This document shows, one piece after another, positions 30,914-40,491 of a stretch of DNA of 64,000 nt. Position 1 is the stretch's first letter. Each line of letters begins with the position of its first letter. This DNA is from Arenibacter aquaticus (GTDB lineage Bacteria; Bacteroidota; Bacteroidia; Flavobacteriales; Flavobacteriaceae): positions 8,060 through 72,059 of the forward strand of contig NZ_RQPJ01000014.1 in the NCBI RefSeq assembly GCF_003957295.1, given 5' to 3'. The notes under the pieces are model-generated. The model was not told the origin of the DNA and did not search any database. It saw nothing but the letters and a program-made list of their open reading frames with translations. Made by a program: the position numbers and the translations under genes.

Positions 30914-33900
30914 TTAAAAAGTTAGGCCAATTTTAAATCCAACGGGAATTACCCATGGATCCACATTATATCGTTCTATACCCTGCTTAAACTGTGTTCC
31001 TCTGTTACCGCTACTAGATTCTGCTTGGAAAGCCCTTTCTGGATCTACCCCAAAAGCGGAATCCTTGGTCCATAACATAATATTCCTGCTATAAACAGAC
31101 ACACTAATATTATCCAATCCTGTTCTTTCTATTAGCTTACTTGGTAAACTGTAACTCAGGGACACCTCCCTTAATTTAATGTAATCGGCATCAAACATGT
31201 TCTGAGTTCCAAATGCCCATGGATTTGATGCTGAAAAAGGAAAAAATATGGTCCCATCTTCTCCAAGATTTTCGCTTTCTAAAATAAAATTACCGTTCTC
31301 GTCATGATACCCCAAAACGCCAGGGTAAAAAACACCATCATACACTACACTTCCTCCCCATTCTTCTGGAAAACCTCCTTCTCCAGGTGTACCTCCAACA
31401 GGATAAAATTCTTCACCTTCAAGCAATAGTTCAGAATTATCCAACACCCATTGTTTTAATTCAGGTCCAGGCTCGGCTATACCAGGGTTGATTAAATTAT
31501 CCAGCAGTTGCTGTCCATAACCATCCTCTACCATATATCTGGAAGTTTGTGACATATATTGTCCGCCAGAACGCCAATCGAAGGTCATGTTCAGAGTAAA
31601 ATTTTTATAAGAAAGACTGGATTGTAATCCCATTATAAAATCCGGGTTGTAGTTCCCCACTTTCACCCGTTCTTCCTGAGGTAGAAACTCACCTTCATCC
31701 CCGTCAATCAATGGATAGCCAAAATAAGGTGAATTGGGATCGGTTACCCTAAGTTTCAATGGAGAATACATATTGCCCAACAAGCCATCCTCTCCGGTTG
31801 CCGGATTGGCCACGTACGCTCTGGAAACACTTTTGTTTTCACTCCAAAACTCTATATAATCCACTCCTGGAGCCAAAGCAATTACCTTGGATTCATTGGT
31901 TGTATAATTTAAATTAAGATCCCAATTCCAATTTTCTGTCCTAATTGGGGTGATACCAAGTGATAATTCATATCCTTTGCTTTCCAGTACTCCAGCATTA
32001 ATACTTACACTGTTATACCCTGAGGACCCCGGTATAGGTATACTAGGCACAATTTGATTTTTATTTTCAACGGTGTAGTAAGTTCCTTCAAAACGGAACC
32101 TATTGTTGAACATAGTGAGGTCCAAGCCCACTTCTTGGGAAGTGGCTTCCTCCGGTTCCAAGGTTGGAGTACTTAAACTTCCAGGTGCCGAATACAATAC
32201 GGCATTTTCCCATTGTCCTGCATTGTTGTAATAGGCCCCCAATTGATAAGGGTTGGTGTCATTACCTACACGGGCCCAACCACCCCTAATCTTTAAAAGG
32301 TCTACCTTAGGTATGTTAACCACTTCGCTGACCAAGAAACTCAAGGATGCAGAGGGATAAAAATAGGAGCGGTTGTCTACGGGAAGCGTACTAGACCAAT
32401 CGTTCCTTGCTGTAACGTCCAAATACAACATATCCATAAACCCAAAGTTACCCAAGGCGTACACACTATTTATTCCTCTTTCACTCTCAAAACTGGAATA
32501 ATTCAAAGCTGTTGGGGCTATATTGGAAACGGTAAAGAGATCAGGGACCACAAGACCTACCCTTGAAAATGCCGAGTTGTTGAGTCCGGTATTTTTTTGA
32601 TACATTAGGTTACCACCACCGGAAATACTAAAATCAAAATCGCCTAAATCCTTTTTAAAGGTTGCCAAAATATCCACATTGGTCTCCACCCCATCGGTTT
32701 TGGAAATACCATAAGTTCCATTATTGGACTCCCTGTCATATCCAGGAGATATTTTGGTTTCCTGTGTCTGATTATAACTGTTTAAATTGTAACTACTTCT
32801 AATATTAAAGGATGGTGATATGTTCCAATCCAAAACTAGGTTACCATAAATCCTATATCTGGAGAAACTATTGTTCACACCATAGGCCAAAAAATATGGG
32901 TTGTTATAGCCCGGGGCCAGGGTAAGTACATCTGTTCCGGGAAGATCGTAGTCTCTTAGTAACCCCAGATCAATATTGGCCGGAGTGGAGTAGGCCCATT
33001 GCAGTGGATTGGTCCCTCTATTGGAAGATGGCCTATTATCTGCAAAACTATGCACCAAGTTTACATTGGTGCTTAATGTAAGTTTGTTATTCATATTGGA
33101 GGAAGCCGATAAGGAAAAACTATTCCTATTTACGTCCGAATTGGGTACCAAGCCAGTATTTTGCATATTGGTCACGCCCATCCTGTAATTCATAACTTCT
33201 GTACTATTGGTAACTTCAAGACTATTGGTAGTAGTGATACCTGTCTGAACAAAATTTTTAACGTTATTGGGATACGATTTCAATTCGGTTGGGATAGGCA
33301 CTCCGTTGGCATCCAAGGGAGCATTCCATTGTACTGCAAAATATCCCTTATCCAACTCTGGACCACCGTTACCCCCGGACAGCGCTACATCCGGAAGCAA
33401 ATAACTACCCCCTTGTGATTCTGGGGAAAAGGAAAAATACCCTGATGCAAACCTAGTTTGTTGTTCCAAAAATTTATAAGGCACATCAAATACGGTATTG
33501 GTGGTAAAGGAAACTTTCATTTTTTCCTTGTCCTTGGCTTTTTTGGTAGTAATCAACACCACCCCGTTACCTGCTCTTGAACCGTATAAGGCTGCTGCAC
33601 TTGGTCCTTTTAGGATACTTACATCTTCTATGCTATTTGGATCCAAATCTGAAATAGCATTTCCGTAATCTACAGCATTCCTATCTCCAAATCCACCAAT
33701 ATTATTTAGGGAATTGGACACGGGAACCCCATCGATTACAAAAAGCGGTTGATTGTCCGAACTCAAGGAAATAGCCCCACGTATTACCATACTAACCGAG
33801 GAACCTGTACCTCCGGTTGAATTAAGGGTTACTCCCGCTACCTTACCGGATAACGAATTTAAAACGTTTTCTTGGGCTACCCGGGTCAATTCTTCCCCGG

Positions 33901-34312
33901 CCACATTTTCTACCGAGTATCCCAGAGACTTGTCTTCTCTTTTAATTCCCAAAGCGGTTACCACTACCTCGTCCAAGGCCTCAGCTCCCGGCTCCATGCT
34001 AACGTTAATGGAAGTCCTCCCATTTACGGCCAGCTGCTGGGATTCAAATCCCAAATATGAAAATACCAAGGTTCCATTGCCATTAGGGACATTGATACTG
34101 TAATTACCGTCAAAATCGGACGTAACCCCTTGTGAGGTACCTTGCAACACTATACTAACCCCTGGCAAGGGCATACCATCTTCGGAAGACGTTATATTTC
34201 CTGTAACCGTGTGCTGAACAGATTGAGCCATTAGGGCATTGGTGCTGAAGAACAGCAGCAGCCAGAACATTTGTCCACCCCACTGAAATTTGTTTTTTAA
34301 ATACGTATTCAT
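30914..34312 (-). CDS. SusC/RagA-family TonB-dependent outer-membrane transporter
   Basis: 1132 residues. A signal peptide ends at ALMAQ. A carboxypeptidase-like regulatory domain (VTGNITSSEDGMPLPGVSI, residues about 35-110) precedes the TonB plug (LDEVVVTALGIKRED, then VLNSLSGKVAGV and the SusC signature GPSAAALYGSRAGNGVVLI). A 22-strand barrel follows, ending in the aromatic FKIGLTF. It imports large oligomers captured by SusD using the proton-motive force through TonB. It is second in an operon that starts with a PKD lipoprotein gene. Confidence 0.96.
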   Translation of the reverse strand: MNTYLKNKFQWGGQMFWLLLFFSTNALMAQSVQHTVTGNITSSEDGMPLPGVSIVLQGTSQGVTSDFDGNYSINVPNGNGTLVFSYLGFESQQLAVNGRTSINVSMEPGAEALDEVVVTALGIKREDKSLGYSVENVAGEELTRVAQENVLNSLSGKVAGVTLNSTGGTGSSVSMVIRGAISLSSDNQPLFVIDGVPVSNSLNNIGGFGDRNAVDYGNAISDLDPNSIEDVSILKGPSAAALYGSRAGNGVVLITTKKAKDKEKMKVSFTTNTVFDVPYKFLEQQTRFASGYFSFSPESQGGSYLLPDVALSGGNGGPELDKGYFAVQWNAPLDANGVPIPTELKSYPNNVKNFVQTGITTTNSLEVTNSTEVMNYRMGVTNMQNTGLVPNSDVNRNSFSLSASSNMNNKLTLSTNVNLVHSFADNRPSSNRGTNPLQWAYSTPANIDLGLLRDYDLPGTDVLTLAPGYNNPYFLAYGVNNSFSRYRIYGNLVLDWNISPSFNIRSSYNLNSYNQTQETKISPGYDRESNNGTYGISKTDGVETNVDILATFKKDLGDFDFSISGGGNLMYQKNTGLNNSAFSRVGLVVPDLFTVSNIAPTALNYSSFESERGINSVYALGNFGFMDMLYLDVTARNDWSSTLPVDNRSYFYPSASLSFLVSEVVNIPKVDLLKIRGGWARVGNDTNPYQLGAYYNNAGQWENAVLYSAPGSLSTPTLEPEEATSQEVGLDLTMFNNRFRFEGTYYTVENKNQIVPSIPIPGSSGYNSVSINAGVLESKGYELSLGITPIRTENWNWDLNLNYTTNESKVIALAPGVDYIEFWSENKSVSRAYVANPATGEDGLLGNMYSPLKLRVTDPNSPYFGYPLIDGDEGEFLPQEERVKVGNYNPDFIMGLQSSLSYKNFTLNMTFDWRSGGQYMSQTSRYMVEDGYGQQLLDNLINPGIAEPGPELKQWVLDNSELLLEGEEFYPVGGTPGEGGFPEEWGGSVVYDGVFYPGVLGYHDENGNFILESENLGEDGTIFFPFSASNPWAFGTQNMFDADYIKLREVSLSYSLPSKLIERTGLDNISVSVYSRNIMLWTKDSAFGVDPERAFQAESSSGNRGTQFKQGIERYNVDPWVIPVGFKIGLTF

Positions 34313-34362
34313 AAATATATATTGTAGTTAGTTATTTATATCGAAAGAAAACTTTTTAAAGC

Positions 34363-35316
34363 TCAATTTACCGTCTCAAATGTAAGTACCAACCCATTAG
34401 TATTGATACCTGGCGCACTGGGTTCCGCTGCCATAAACATTACCAATCGCATAGAATTATCTTTTATATCCTGAATAATCACTTTACGTTGAAAATCCAT
34501 AAAACCAATAAATTCCGTTCCAGAGAAATCCAAGGTACTAACCCCACTATAAGTCATGGTACCATCACCTCCAAAAACAGAGGAGACCGTTAGATCCTCA
34601 TTTTCAACATAGGTAAATGTGGCGTCGGACTCTGGGGTATAGGCCCCTGTACACAACCCAAAACTCTGATCACTACTAGGATTTACAATCCCCGCACCAC
34701 CAGTGGTGAGAAACTGATATACAAGCCCACTAAAAGAAGCCCCATCGTCCTTTACATCGTGACTGTAACTCCCGTCAAAATAAAAAGTAAATTCATCCTC
34801 GTATACCTCTCCCAATCCTAGGCCTACACCAAAAATACCTGCAGGAAGTGGATTTGGTGCTCCATCAAATGGTGTAAGATCGGCATCGGCATAGGCAAAA
34901 TAATCCATATCGGAGTGACCACTGGCCAATCGCCATGTTTTCCCATTTGTAGCCGTAGGTCCCCCTGTAAGCAATATATAAGGAGTTAAATCTATTGCCA
35001 ATTTAACCTCTTTGCTCACCGAACTACCATCATCGGAAGTAGCTGTTAACTTGGCCGTGTAATACCCACCTTCTGTATACACATGTACAGGATTTTTTTC
35101 TGTACTGGTGTTGCCATCTCCAAAATCCCACATCCAAGATGTAGCACTATTGGTCAACCCTTGAAAAGCTACTTTCTTACCATTGACACTATTAAAAATA
35201 TCAGCGGTTAGCGGAAAATTAGCCGAAGCACCATCATCATCCGAACTACAGGAAGTCAGGAAGAGGGTCAACGAAAATAAAATCCCATACAGCAGTATTA
35301 AATTTTTTTTAGTCAT
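34363..35316 (-). CDS. Surface lipoprotein with PKD domain
   Basis: 317 residues. Lipobox LTSC at residue 23 followed by SSDDDG, an acidic signal resembling the Bacteroidota lipoprotein export signal for outer-surface display. A PKD domain spans about 37-110 (WMWDFGDGNTSTEKNPVHVY is its hallmark). The C-terminal 200 residues (TGGPTATNGKTWRLASGH onward) look like a beta-sandwich binding domain. It is probably a surface glycan-binding protein that works with SusC/SusD. It lies first in the operon, 50 bp before SusC, rather than after SusD as is usual. Confidence 0.85.
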   Translation of the reverse strand: MTKKNLILLYGILFSLTLFLTSCSSDDDGASANFPLTADIFNSVNGKKVAFQGLTNSATSWMWDFGDGNTSTEKNPVHVYTEGGYYTAKLTATSDDGSSVSKEVKLAIDLTPYILLTGGPTATNGKTWRLASGHSDMDYFAYADADLTPFDGAPNPLPAGIFGVGLGLGEVYEDEFTFYFDGSYSHDVKDDGASFSGLVYQFLTTGGAGIVNPSSDQSFGLCTGAYTPESDATFTYVENEDLTVSSVFGGDGTMTYSGVSTLDFSGTEFIGFMDFQRKVIIQDIKDNSMRLVMFMAAEPSAPGINTNGLVLTFETVN

Positions 35317-35534
35317 AAATTATAGCTTTAAGTTAGTTTATGAAGCCCCAAGATCATAAATAATTGCTATCCCATCTATTGGTTCCAAATAGGATAACAA
35401 TGAGTTAACAATATGTTAATATTTTAACCATACAGCTTCAATTCATCCAAAAATATATTTAAAAAAATCAATTCTATTCAGGTATTTTATTAATTATGCA
35501 TTATAATTTAACCCTCGATTTAACTTTTTAATTA

Positions 35535-35542
35535 TAATTTTG
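35535..35542 (+). promoter_or_regulatory. Minus-7 box (TAATTTTG) of the plus-strand hydrolase operon
   Basis: Perfect TAnnTTTG box. The transcript would start near 35547, about 70 bases before ATG 35620, placing the 35571-35584 palindrome in the leader. Confidence 0.55.
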
Positions 35543-35570
35543 CCAAACATGTCAATATTCCTTTTATTAT

Positions 35571-35584
35571 TTATGCATGCATAA
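35571..35584. promoter_or_regulatory. Perfect 14-bp palindrome, candidate operator
   Basis: TTATGCATGCATAA is self-complementary across 14 bases and lies about 25-40 bases downstream of the predicted transcript start, a position suited to a repressor. Its half-site TTATGCAT also occurs at 35494-35501. Confidence 0.4.
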
Positions 35585-35619
35585 TAAGGGTATTTTTTAA
35601 CATTTAAAAGGGAAGTTCT

Positions 35620-36915
35620 ATGGAATATTTTAATTATCCCATGCCCACCCCCAAGGCATTTAGACTACTGCTATTTATTATCATTCTTATATCGGCCCAT
35701 GGCTACACCCAAGAGTTAAGGGTTGGTGCCGCAAAGCGAATTATTACCCCTTCTCCCTTAATATCTGTTTCGGGCGGGGTAGGCACCCCTAGACCGGCCA
35801 GCATAAAAAAAGGAGATTTATTTGTAAGGGCCATGGTACTGGAAAGTGGTGAAGAAAGAATAGCCATTGTTAATGTGGACAATCTAGGCTGGCCGGCCGC
35901 CTTGGGCGACAGATCCAGAGCACTAATAAAAGGGATACCCAAAAAAAATATACTTATTGGGGCCACACATACCCATAGCGCCCCTGACGCCTATGCCTTC
36001 CCCGACAACGATGGCAATCATGCTGCCGATTTAAAATATCTGGATCATTGTGTAGTACAAATTGCAGATGCGGTAAACGAAGCTTTACGTAATCTGGAAG
36101 CTGCAGAATTAAAAATTGCTGTAGGTGAAGCAAATGGAAAAATAGCCTATAACTATTACGCCCCAGATTTGTACGACCCAAGATGCGGTGTAATACAAGC
36201 AATAAGTAGTCAAGGGAAAAATAAAGGGCAGCCAATAGTCACCTTGGTAAATTACGCCATACATCCCGAAGTAATTGGTAACGAACAGGAAATTCTTAGC
36301 CCAGATCTTATAGGCCCTTTATACGATAGAATAGAAGCCAGAACTGGAGGCATGGCCCTCTTTATGAACGGAGCCCAAGGTGGTATGGTCACGGCCGATA
36401 ATAGACTCGATAACAACAAAGAGGCCAATGACTGGGAAGAATGCCAACGCATTGGAAATCTATTGGCAGACGAGGCTCTTAAAATTGTTTCAGAAGCCAA
36501 AATCCAAAAAAATCCGGCTATTTATTGTGCTTCCAAAAAGGTTACTTTCCCTATAGACTCTGAAATGTTACGCTATATTTTAAGCAATTCCCCACTAAGC
36601 ATGGGCAACAAAGACCACGACTCTATCAGCAGCACACTTAACCTATTAAATATTGGATCTGCTCAAATACTGACCATCCCGGGGGAGGCTTTACCCAACA
36701 TTGGCTATTATTTAAAAAGAAATATGCCCACTCAGCACCCCTTTATCTTTGGATTGACCAATGATGCGTTTGGGTATATATTGACCAAAGAAGATTTTAA
36801 TAGTTTTAAGAGATACGAATATGTGAGTCGCACCAGTCTTGGCGAAAAAACTGGTGAAATCCTGATCAATGAATTGATGGACATGATTAAAAACAATCCA
36901 ACACCAAAGAAATAG
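35620..36915 (+). CDS. Ceramidase-family (PF04734) secreted hydrolase A
   Basis: 431 residues. A signal peptide covers the first 30 residues (ending HGYTQ); an alternative start is ATG 35641. The region from RVGAAKRIITPSP matches the N-terminal domain of neutral/alkaline non-lysosomal ceramidases, including the zinc-ligand loop GATHTHSAPDAY and the second His in NYAIHPEVIG. The catalytic-serine block of true ceramidases (GDVSPN) is not seen; FMNGAQGGMVTAD occupies that place, so the reaction may differ. The C-terminal ceramidase domain is also absent. First gene of the plus-strand arm. Confidence 0.78.
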   Translation: MEYFNYPMPTPKAFRLLLFIIILISAHGYTQELRVGAAKRIITPSPLISVSGGVGTPRPASIKKGDLFVRAMVLESGEERIAIVNVDNLGWPAALGDRSRALIKGIPKKNILIGATHTHSAPDAYAFPDNDGNHAADLKYLDHCVVQIADAVNEALRNLEAAELKIAVGEANGKIAYNYYAPDLYDPRCGVIQAISSQGKNKGQPIVTLVNYAIHPEVIGNEQEILSPDLIGPLYDRIEARTGGMALFMNGAQGGMVTADNRLDNNKEANDWEECQRIGNLLADEALKIVSEAKIQKNPAIYCASKKVTFPIDSEMLRYILSNSPLSMGNKDHDSISSTLNLLNIGSAQILTIPGEALPNIGYYLKRNMPTQHPFIFGLTNDAFGYILTKEDFNSFKRYEYVSRTSLGEKTGEILINELMDMIKNNPTPKK

Positions 36916-36946
36916 TTTCAATCCAAATATTTAACAACAAAGCGAT

Positions 36947-38329
36947 ATGAAAAAAATTTTCACCCTTATCACCATTTCTTTCTTGCTAACCGTAGCATGT
37001 AAGGACAATAACCAGAAACTAGCAGAGCACGTTCCACAACCCATTGAGGCCGTTACGCCCGAAACGGCACTTCAAAGCTATCTAAGCAATGATGACCAAT
37101 CCTATAAATGGGAACTTAAGGACAATTATGCTTTAGGAGAGACAACCGCCTACCAAATATTACTTACTTCACAAAAATGGCGTGAACATATTTGGACCCA
37201 TGAACTAACCATATTGGTCCCCAAAGAAATAAAACATGATGGGGCCCTTCTTTTTATTACCGGTGGAAGTACAAAAGAAGGCCTGCCCAATTGGTCTTCC
37301 AAAAGCGAAGACAAGAAATCCAAAAACTTCTCTAAAGTTGCCATTAAAAACAAGGCCATTGTGGCCATTGTAAGACAGGTACCCAATCAACCGCTTTATG
37401 ACGGTTTGGTAGAAGACCAACTAATATCCTATACCCTTCATAATTACAAAAAAGACAAAGACCTAACCTGGCCATTGTTATTCCCTATGGTAAAAAGTGC
37501 TGTAAAGGCCATGGATGCGGTTCAGGAATTTTCCAAGAAAAACCTAGATAAAGATATAAATAGGTTTACCGTAACCGGCGCTTCAAAAAGGGGATGGACC
37601 ACTTGGTTGACCGGAGCCAGCGATAAAAGGGTAGAAACCATTGCTCCAATGGTAATTGATGTTCTGAACATGCCCGTGAGCTTGGATTATCATATTACCG
37701 CTTGGAATGAATACAGTGTACAGATAAACGACTATATAAAGTTGGAAATTCCGCAAACGGTAAGATCGGCCGATGGCAACGCTCTCAGTCAAATGGTTGA
37801 CCCCTATTCTTATAGAAAAAAATTAAAGATGCCTAAACTAATCTTTATCGGTACCAATGATGAATATTGGCCTGTTGATGCCATTAAAAATTATATCAAT
37901 GACATTCCAGGAGAAAACTACATCCACTATGTACCAAATGCCGGACATGACCTAGGAGGCGGTGAACAAGCTATTAGGGCATTGAGTGCCTTCTGGGGAA
38001 AATCGTTGAACAACAAACCTCAAACACCACTGTCCTACGATCTAACTACAGAACAAACTGCCGCTACCCTTTCTGTGAAGACCAGCTCCCCAGAATTTGA
38101 AAACGCCTACCTATGGACTGCCAGTTCAACGGATAGGGATTTTAGGGATGAGAAATGGACGGCACAGAAATTAAATGTAGAGGATCAGAACCGTATTTTT
38201 GAAACAGTAGAATACCCAAATAATGGGTACAAGGCCTTTTATATTGATTTGGAATACAGTGACCCCAATGGTGGTAGCTATACCAAGAGCACCAGAATGT
38301 ATGTAGCCGACAACGATGAAATTCTATAA
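36947..38329 (+). CDS. PhoPQ-activated pathogenicity-related (PqaA-like) lipoprotein
   Basis: 460 residues; lipobox LLTVAC at about residue 18. It matches the PqaA/PhoPQ_related family: LLFITGGSTKEG, IVAIVRQVPNQPLY, the nucleophile-elbow-like TGASKRGWTTWLTGA, ETIAPMVIDVLNMP, and FIGTNDEYWPVD with HDLGGG, the presumed acid and histidine. The fold is alpha/beta hydrolase; the natural substrate is unknown. It lies 31 bp after the first ceramidase-family gene and overlaps the next hydrolase gene by 14 bp. Confidence 0.85.
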   Translation: MKKIFTLITISFLLTVACKDNNQKLAEHVPQPIEAVTPETALQSYLSNDDQSYKWELKDNYALGETTAYQILLTSQKWREHIWTHELTILVPKEIKHDGALLFITGGSTKEGLPNWSSKSEDKKSKNFSKVAIKNKAIVAIVRQVPNQPLYDGLVEDQLISYTLHNYKKDKDLTWPLLFPMVKSAVKAMDAVQEFSKKNLDKDINRFTVTGASKRGWTTWLTGASDKRVETIAPMVIDVLNMPVSLDYHITAWNEYSVQINDYIKLEIPQTVRSADGNALSQMVDPYSYRKKLKMPKLIFIGTNDEYWPVDAIKNYINDIPGENYIHYVPNAGHDLGGGEQAIRALSAFWGKSLNNKPQTPLSYDLTTEQTAATLSVKTSSPEFENAYLWTASSTDRDFRDEKWTAQKLNVEDQNRIFETVEYPNNGYKAFYIDLEYSDPNGGSYTKSTRMYVADNDEIL

Positions 38330-39233
38330 CAAAAAACGACCTTATTGGTTAATGGGAGTGGTAAGCCTATTATTAATACTAGGCTTTTCCGCTATTTATC
38401 TGGGCAATACCCAGCAGTCCTTCCCCGTAAGCCAATATTACGAATATGACCGGGCCATTCCGTTAAAAGACACGCTCTTACCACAACTCAACAATACAGA
38501 ATATCCGTTGTACCACATCACCTATAAGAGTGTACATGACAAAAAAGTTACAGGTCTACTGTCACTGCCCAAGAGTGGTACCTCTCCCTTTCCGGTAATT
38601 ATTCTAATGCACGGATTGGGCGATCATAAAAATGTAGACTATATAGCCTATGGCAATGAACTGTTCTTGAAGCATGGCTATGCAGTATTAAGGATAGATT
38701 TCAGCAACCATGGGGAAAGGAAAAAAGAGGTGTACGATTTTGATCTCACCGGAAAATATAAATACTGGACCCGGAATGTTATTTCTCAGACTGTATTTGA
38801 TTTAAGGCGTGCGGTAGATTTTATTGAATCCAGACCGGATCTGGACGCCGAAAGAATAGGGTATTACGGAATAAGTTTAGGTGGTATTACAGGGACTATT
38901 TTCTGCGGAGTGGACAAACGGATCAAGGTGCCCATAATTGCATTGGCGGGTGGCCAAATGAATCTATTGTACAAAAAAGAAGCACTGCTAAAAGAATCCA
39001 AGGACTTTGTAAGCATAGTAGAGCCCTTGAACTATGTTGAACAAATTGCCCCCCGTCCCTTATTGATGCTAAATGCAAAAAACGATGAAATAGTACCCCC
39101 TATAATGAGTAAATTACTGTTCAGTGCAGCAAATGACCCCAAGGAGATTATTTGGTACGATGCCAAACATAGAGACGCCCCCTTGGAGGTTATTTACGGT
39201 GACGGACTAAAATGGTTTAAAAAATATTTATAA
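38316..39233 (+). CDS. Membrane-anchored alpha/beta hydrolase (esterase-like)
   Basis: 305 residues with one N-terminal membrane helix (about 9-28). The alpha/beta hydrolase core shows the oxyanion region LMHGLGDHKN, nucleophile elbow GYYGISLGG, acid in NAKNDEIVP and His in AKHRDAP. This resembles dienelactone-hydrolase or acetyl-esterase types and may remove acyl decorations from the substrate in the periplasm. The 14-bp overlap with the PqaA-like gene indicates coupling. Confidence 0.82.
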   Translation: MKFYNKKRPYWLMGVVSLLLILGFSAIYLGNTQQSFPVSQYYEYDRAIPLKDTLLPQLNNTEYPLYHITYKSVHDKKVTGLLSLPKSGTSPFPVIILMHGLGDHKNVDYIAYGNELFLKHGYAVLRIDFSNHGERKKEVYDFDLTGKYKYWTRNVISQTVFDLRRAVDFIESRPDLDAERIGYYGISLGGITGTIFCGVDKRIKVPIIALAGGQMNLLYKKEALLKESKDFVSIVEPLNYVEQIAPRPLLMLNAKNDEIVPPIMSKLLFSAANDPKEIIWYDAKHRDAPLEVIYGDGLKWFKKYL

Positions 39234-39252
39234 TCACACAAAAATAATTAAT

Positions 39253-40275
39253 ATGAAAAAGTCATTCTTACCAAGCATCAGCTTTTGCCTGCTAGTATTA
39301 CTTGGAGGCTGCAAGGAAAAGAACAAGGATAAAGCCGATGTAGTTCAAAGCACTACTACACAGCAAGTTGACGAACATACTACAAAGACCTGGGCAGAAA
39401 AGCTCGGATGGCCAGAAGGCCAAAAGGTGGTCATGCTGCATGCAGACGATATTGGAATGTGTCCTGAAGCCAACATCGCTGCCAAAGATCAATTGACCAA
39501 GGGACATATACAATCTGCCGCGGTAATGATTCCATGTCCCAATGCAGAGGAGTTTATTTCATGGGCCAAGGAACACCCCAATATGGATGTTGGCCTTCAC
39601 CTAACCCTGACCAGTGAGTGGAAGAAATACAGATGGGGCCCTGTAACCCCAAGTGAGGAAGTACCCGGCCTTATAGATCCAGAAGACAAACTATGGCGAA
39701 GTGTTCCAGAAGTAGTACAACACGCCAGCGCGGACGAGGTGGAAAAAGAAATACGGGCCCAAATAGAACAATCTTTAGCTTGGGGCTATAAGCCAGACCA
39801 TATAGACACCCATATGGGCACCTTATTTGGCCACCCCAATTACGTAAAAGCCTATATAAAGGTTGCTCAGGAATACGGTATCCCGGCTAACATAATAGAC
39901 TTATCGGATCCGGCCGTATTGGCCGAATTTAGATCCAAGGGATACCCTTTGGACGAATCTGTTGTTGAAATGACCGCAGCCTATACCCTGCCCAAACTGG
40001 ACTACTTTTCCAGCGCTCCCAAGGCCGACACCTATGAGGAAAAAGTGGAACATTTCAAAACCTTGATCAAATCCTTAAAACCAGGACTTACCGAAATTAT
40101 TTTCCACCCCTCTGTGGAAACCGATAACTTAAGAAGCATTACCGGATCCTGGCAACAGCGGGTTTGGGAATCTCAGATTTTCTCGGATCCTGAGCTTATA
40201 AAATTCTTTGAGGAGGAGGGTATCATTTTTACCAATTGGAAGGAAATCATGGAGAGGTTTCAGCAACATAATTAA
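39253..40275 (+). CDS. YdjC/ChbG-family carbohydrate deacetylase, lipoprotein
   Basis: 340 residues; lipobox LLGGC near residue 20. The YdjC fold is shown by HADDIGMCPEAN (the Asp-Asp pair), DVGLHLTLTSEW (His) and PDHIDTHMG (metal His and catalytic His). Known relatives remove N-acetyl groups from chitobiose or related amino sugars. Export as a lipoprotein is notable, since ChbG itself is cytoplasmic. It follows the hydrolase by 19 bp in the same operon and implies an N-acetylated sugar in the substrate. Confidence 0.86.
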   Translation: MKKSFLPSISFCLLVLLGGCKEKNKDKADVVQSTTTQQVDEHTTKTWAEKLGWPEGQKVVMLHADDIGMCPEANIAAKDQLTKGHIQSAAVMIPCPNAEEFISWAKEHPNMDVGLHLTLTSEWKKYRWGPVTPSEEVPGLIDPEDKLWRSVPEVVQHASADEVEKEIRAQIEQSLAWGYKPDHIDTHMGTLFGHPNYVKAYIKVAQEYGIPANIIDLSDPAVLAEFRSKGYPLDESVVEMTAAYTLPKLDYFSSAPKADTYEEKVEHFKTLIKSLKPGLTEIIFHPSVETDNLRSITGSWQQRVWESQIFSDPELIKFFEEEGIIFTNWKEIMERFQQHN

Positions 40276-40491
40276 AATCACCCTAGACTCCTCTCCATGG
40301 CAAAGGGAACCAAGACAATCAATTAAAAAATATTAAAATTTTAAGATAATTTTTAACATATGTAGTAGCCGTAAGCAAAATTTAATGTAAATAAAACAAT
40401 ATATAATAAGGAAATATCCCTACAATAAGTTTTATTTGTTATAGCCCGATATTGGGTGATTGATCATGATTTTCCTTAAAACTTATTTATC

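Larger units (their letters stand above)
35317..35619. promoter_or_regulatory. Shared control region of both arms of the accessory locus
   Basis: 303 bp, no gene. From left: an imperfect inverted repeat near 35378-35392 (TATTGGTTCCAAATA), the hyphenated palindrome TTAACA-ATA-TGTTAA at 35405-35419, the inverted repeat AATTAT-GCATT-ATAATT at 35492-35508, a plus-strand minus-7 box at 35535-35542, and the palindrome TTATGCATGCATAA at 35571-35584. Divergent transcription of the SusCD operon and the hydrolase operon starts here. Confidence 0.6.
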
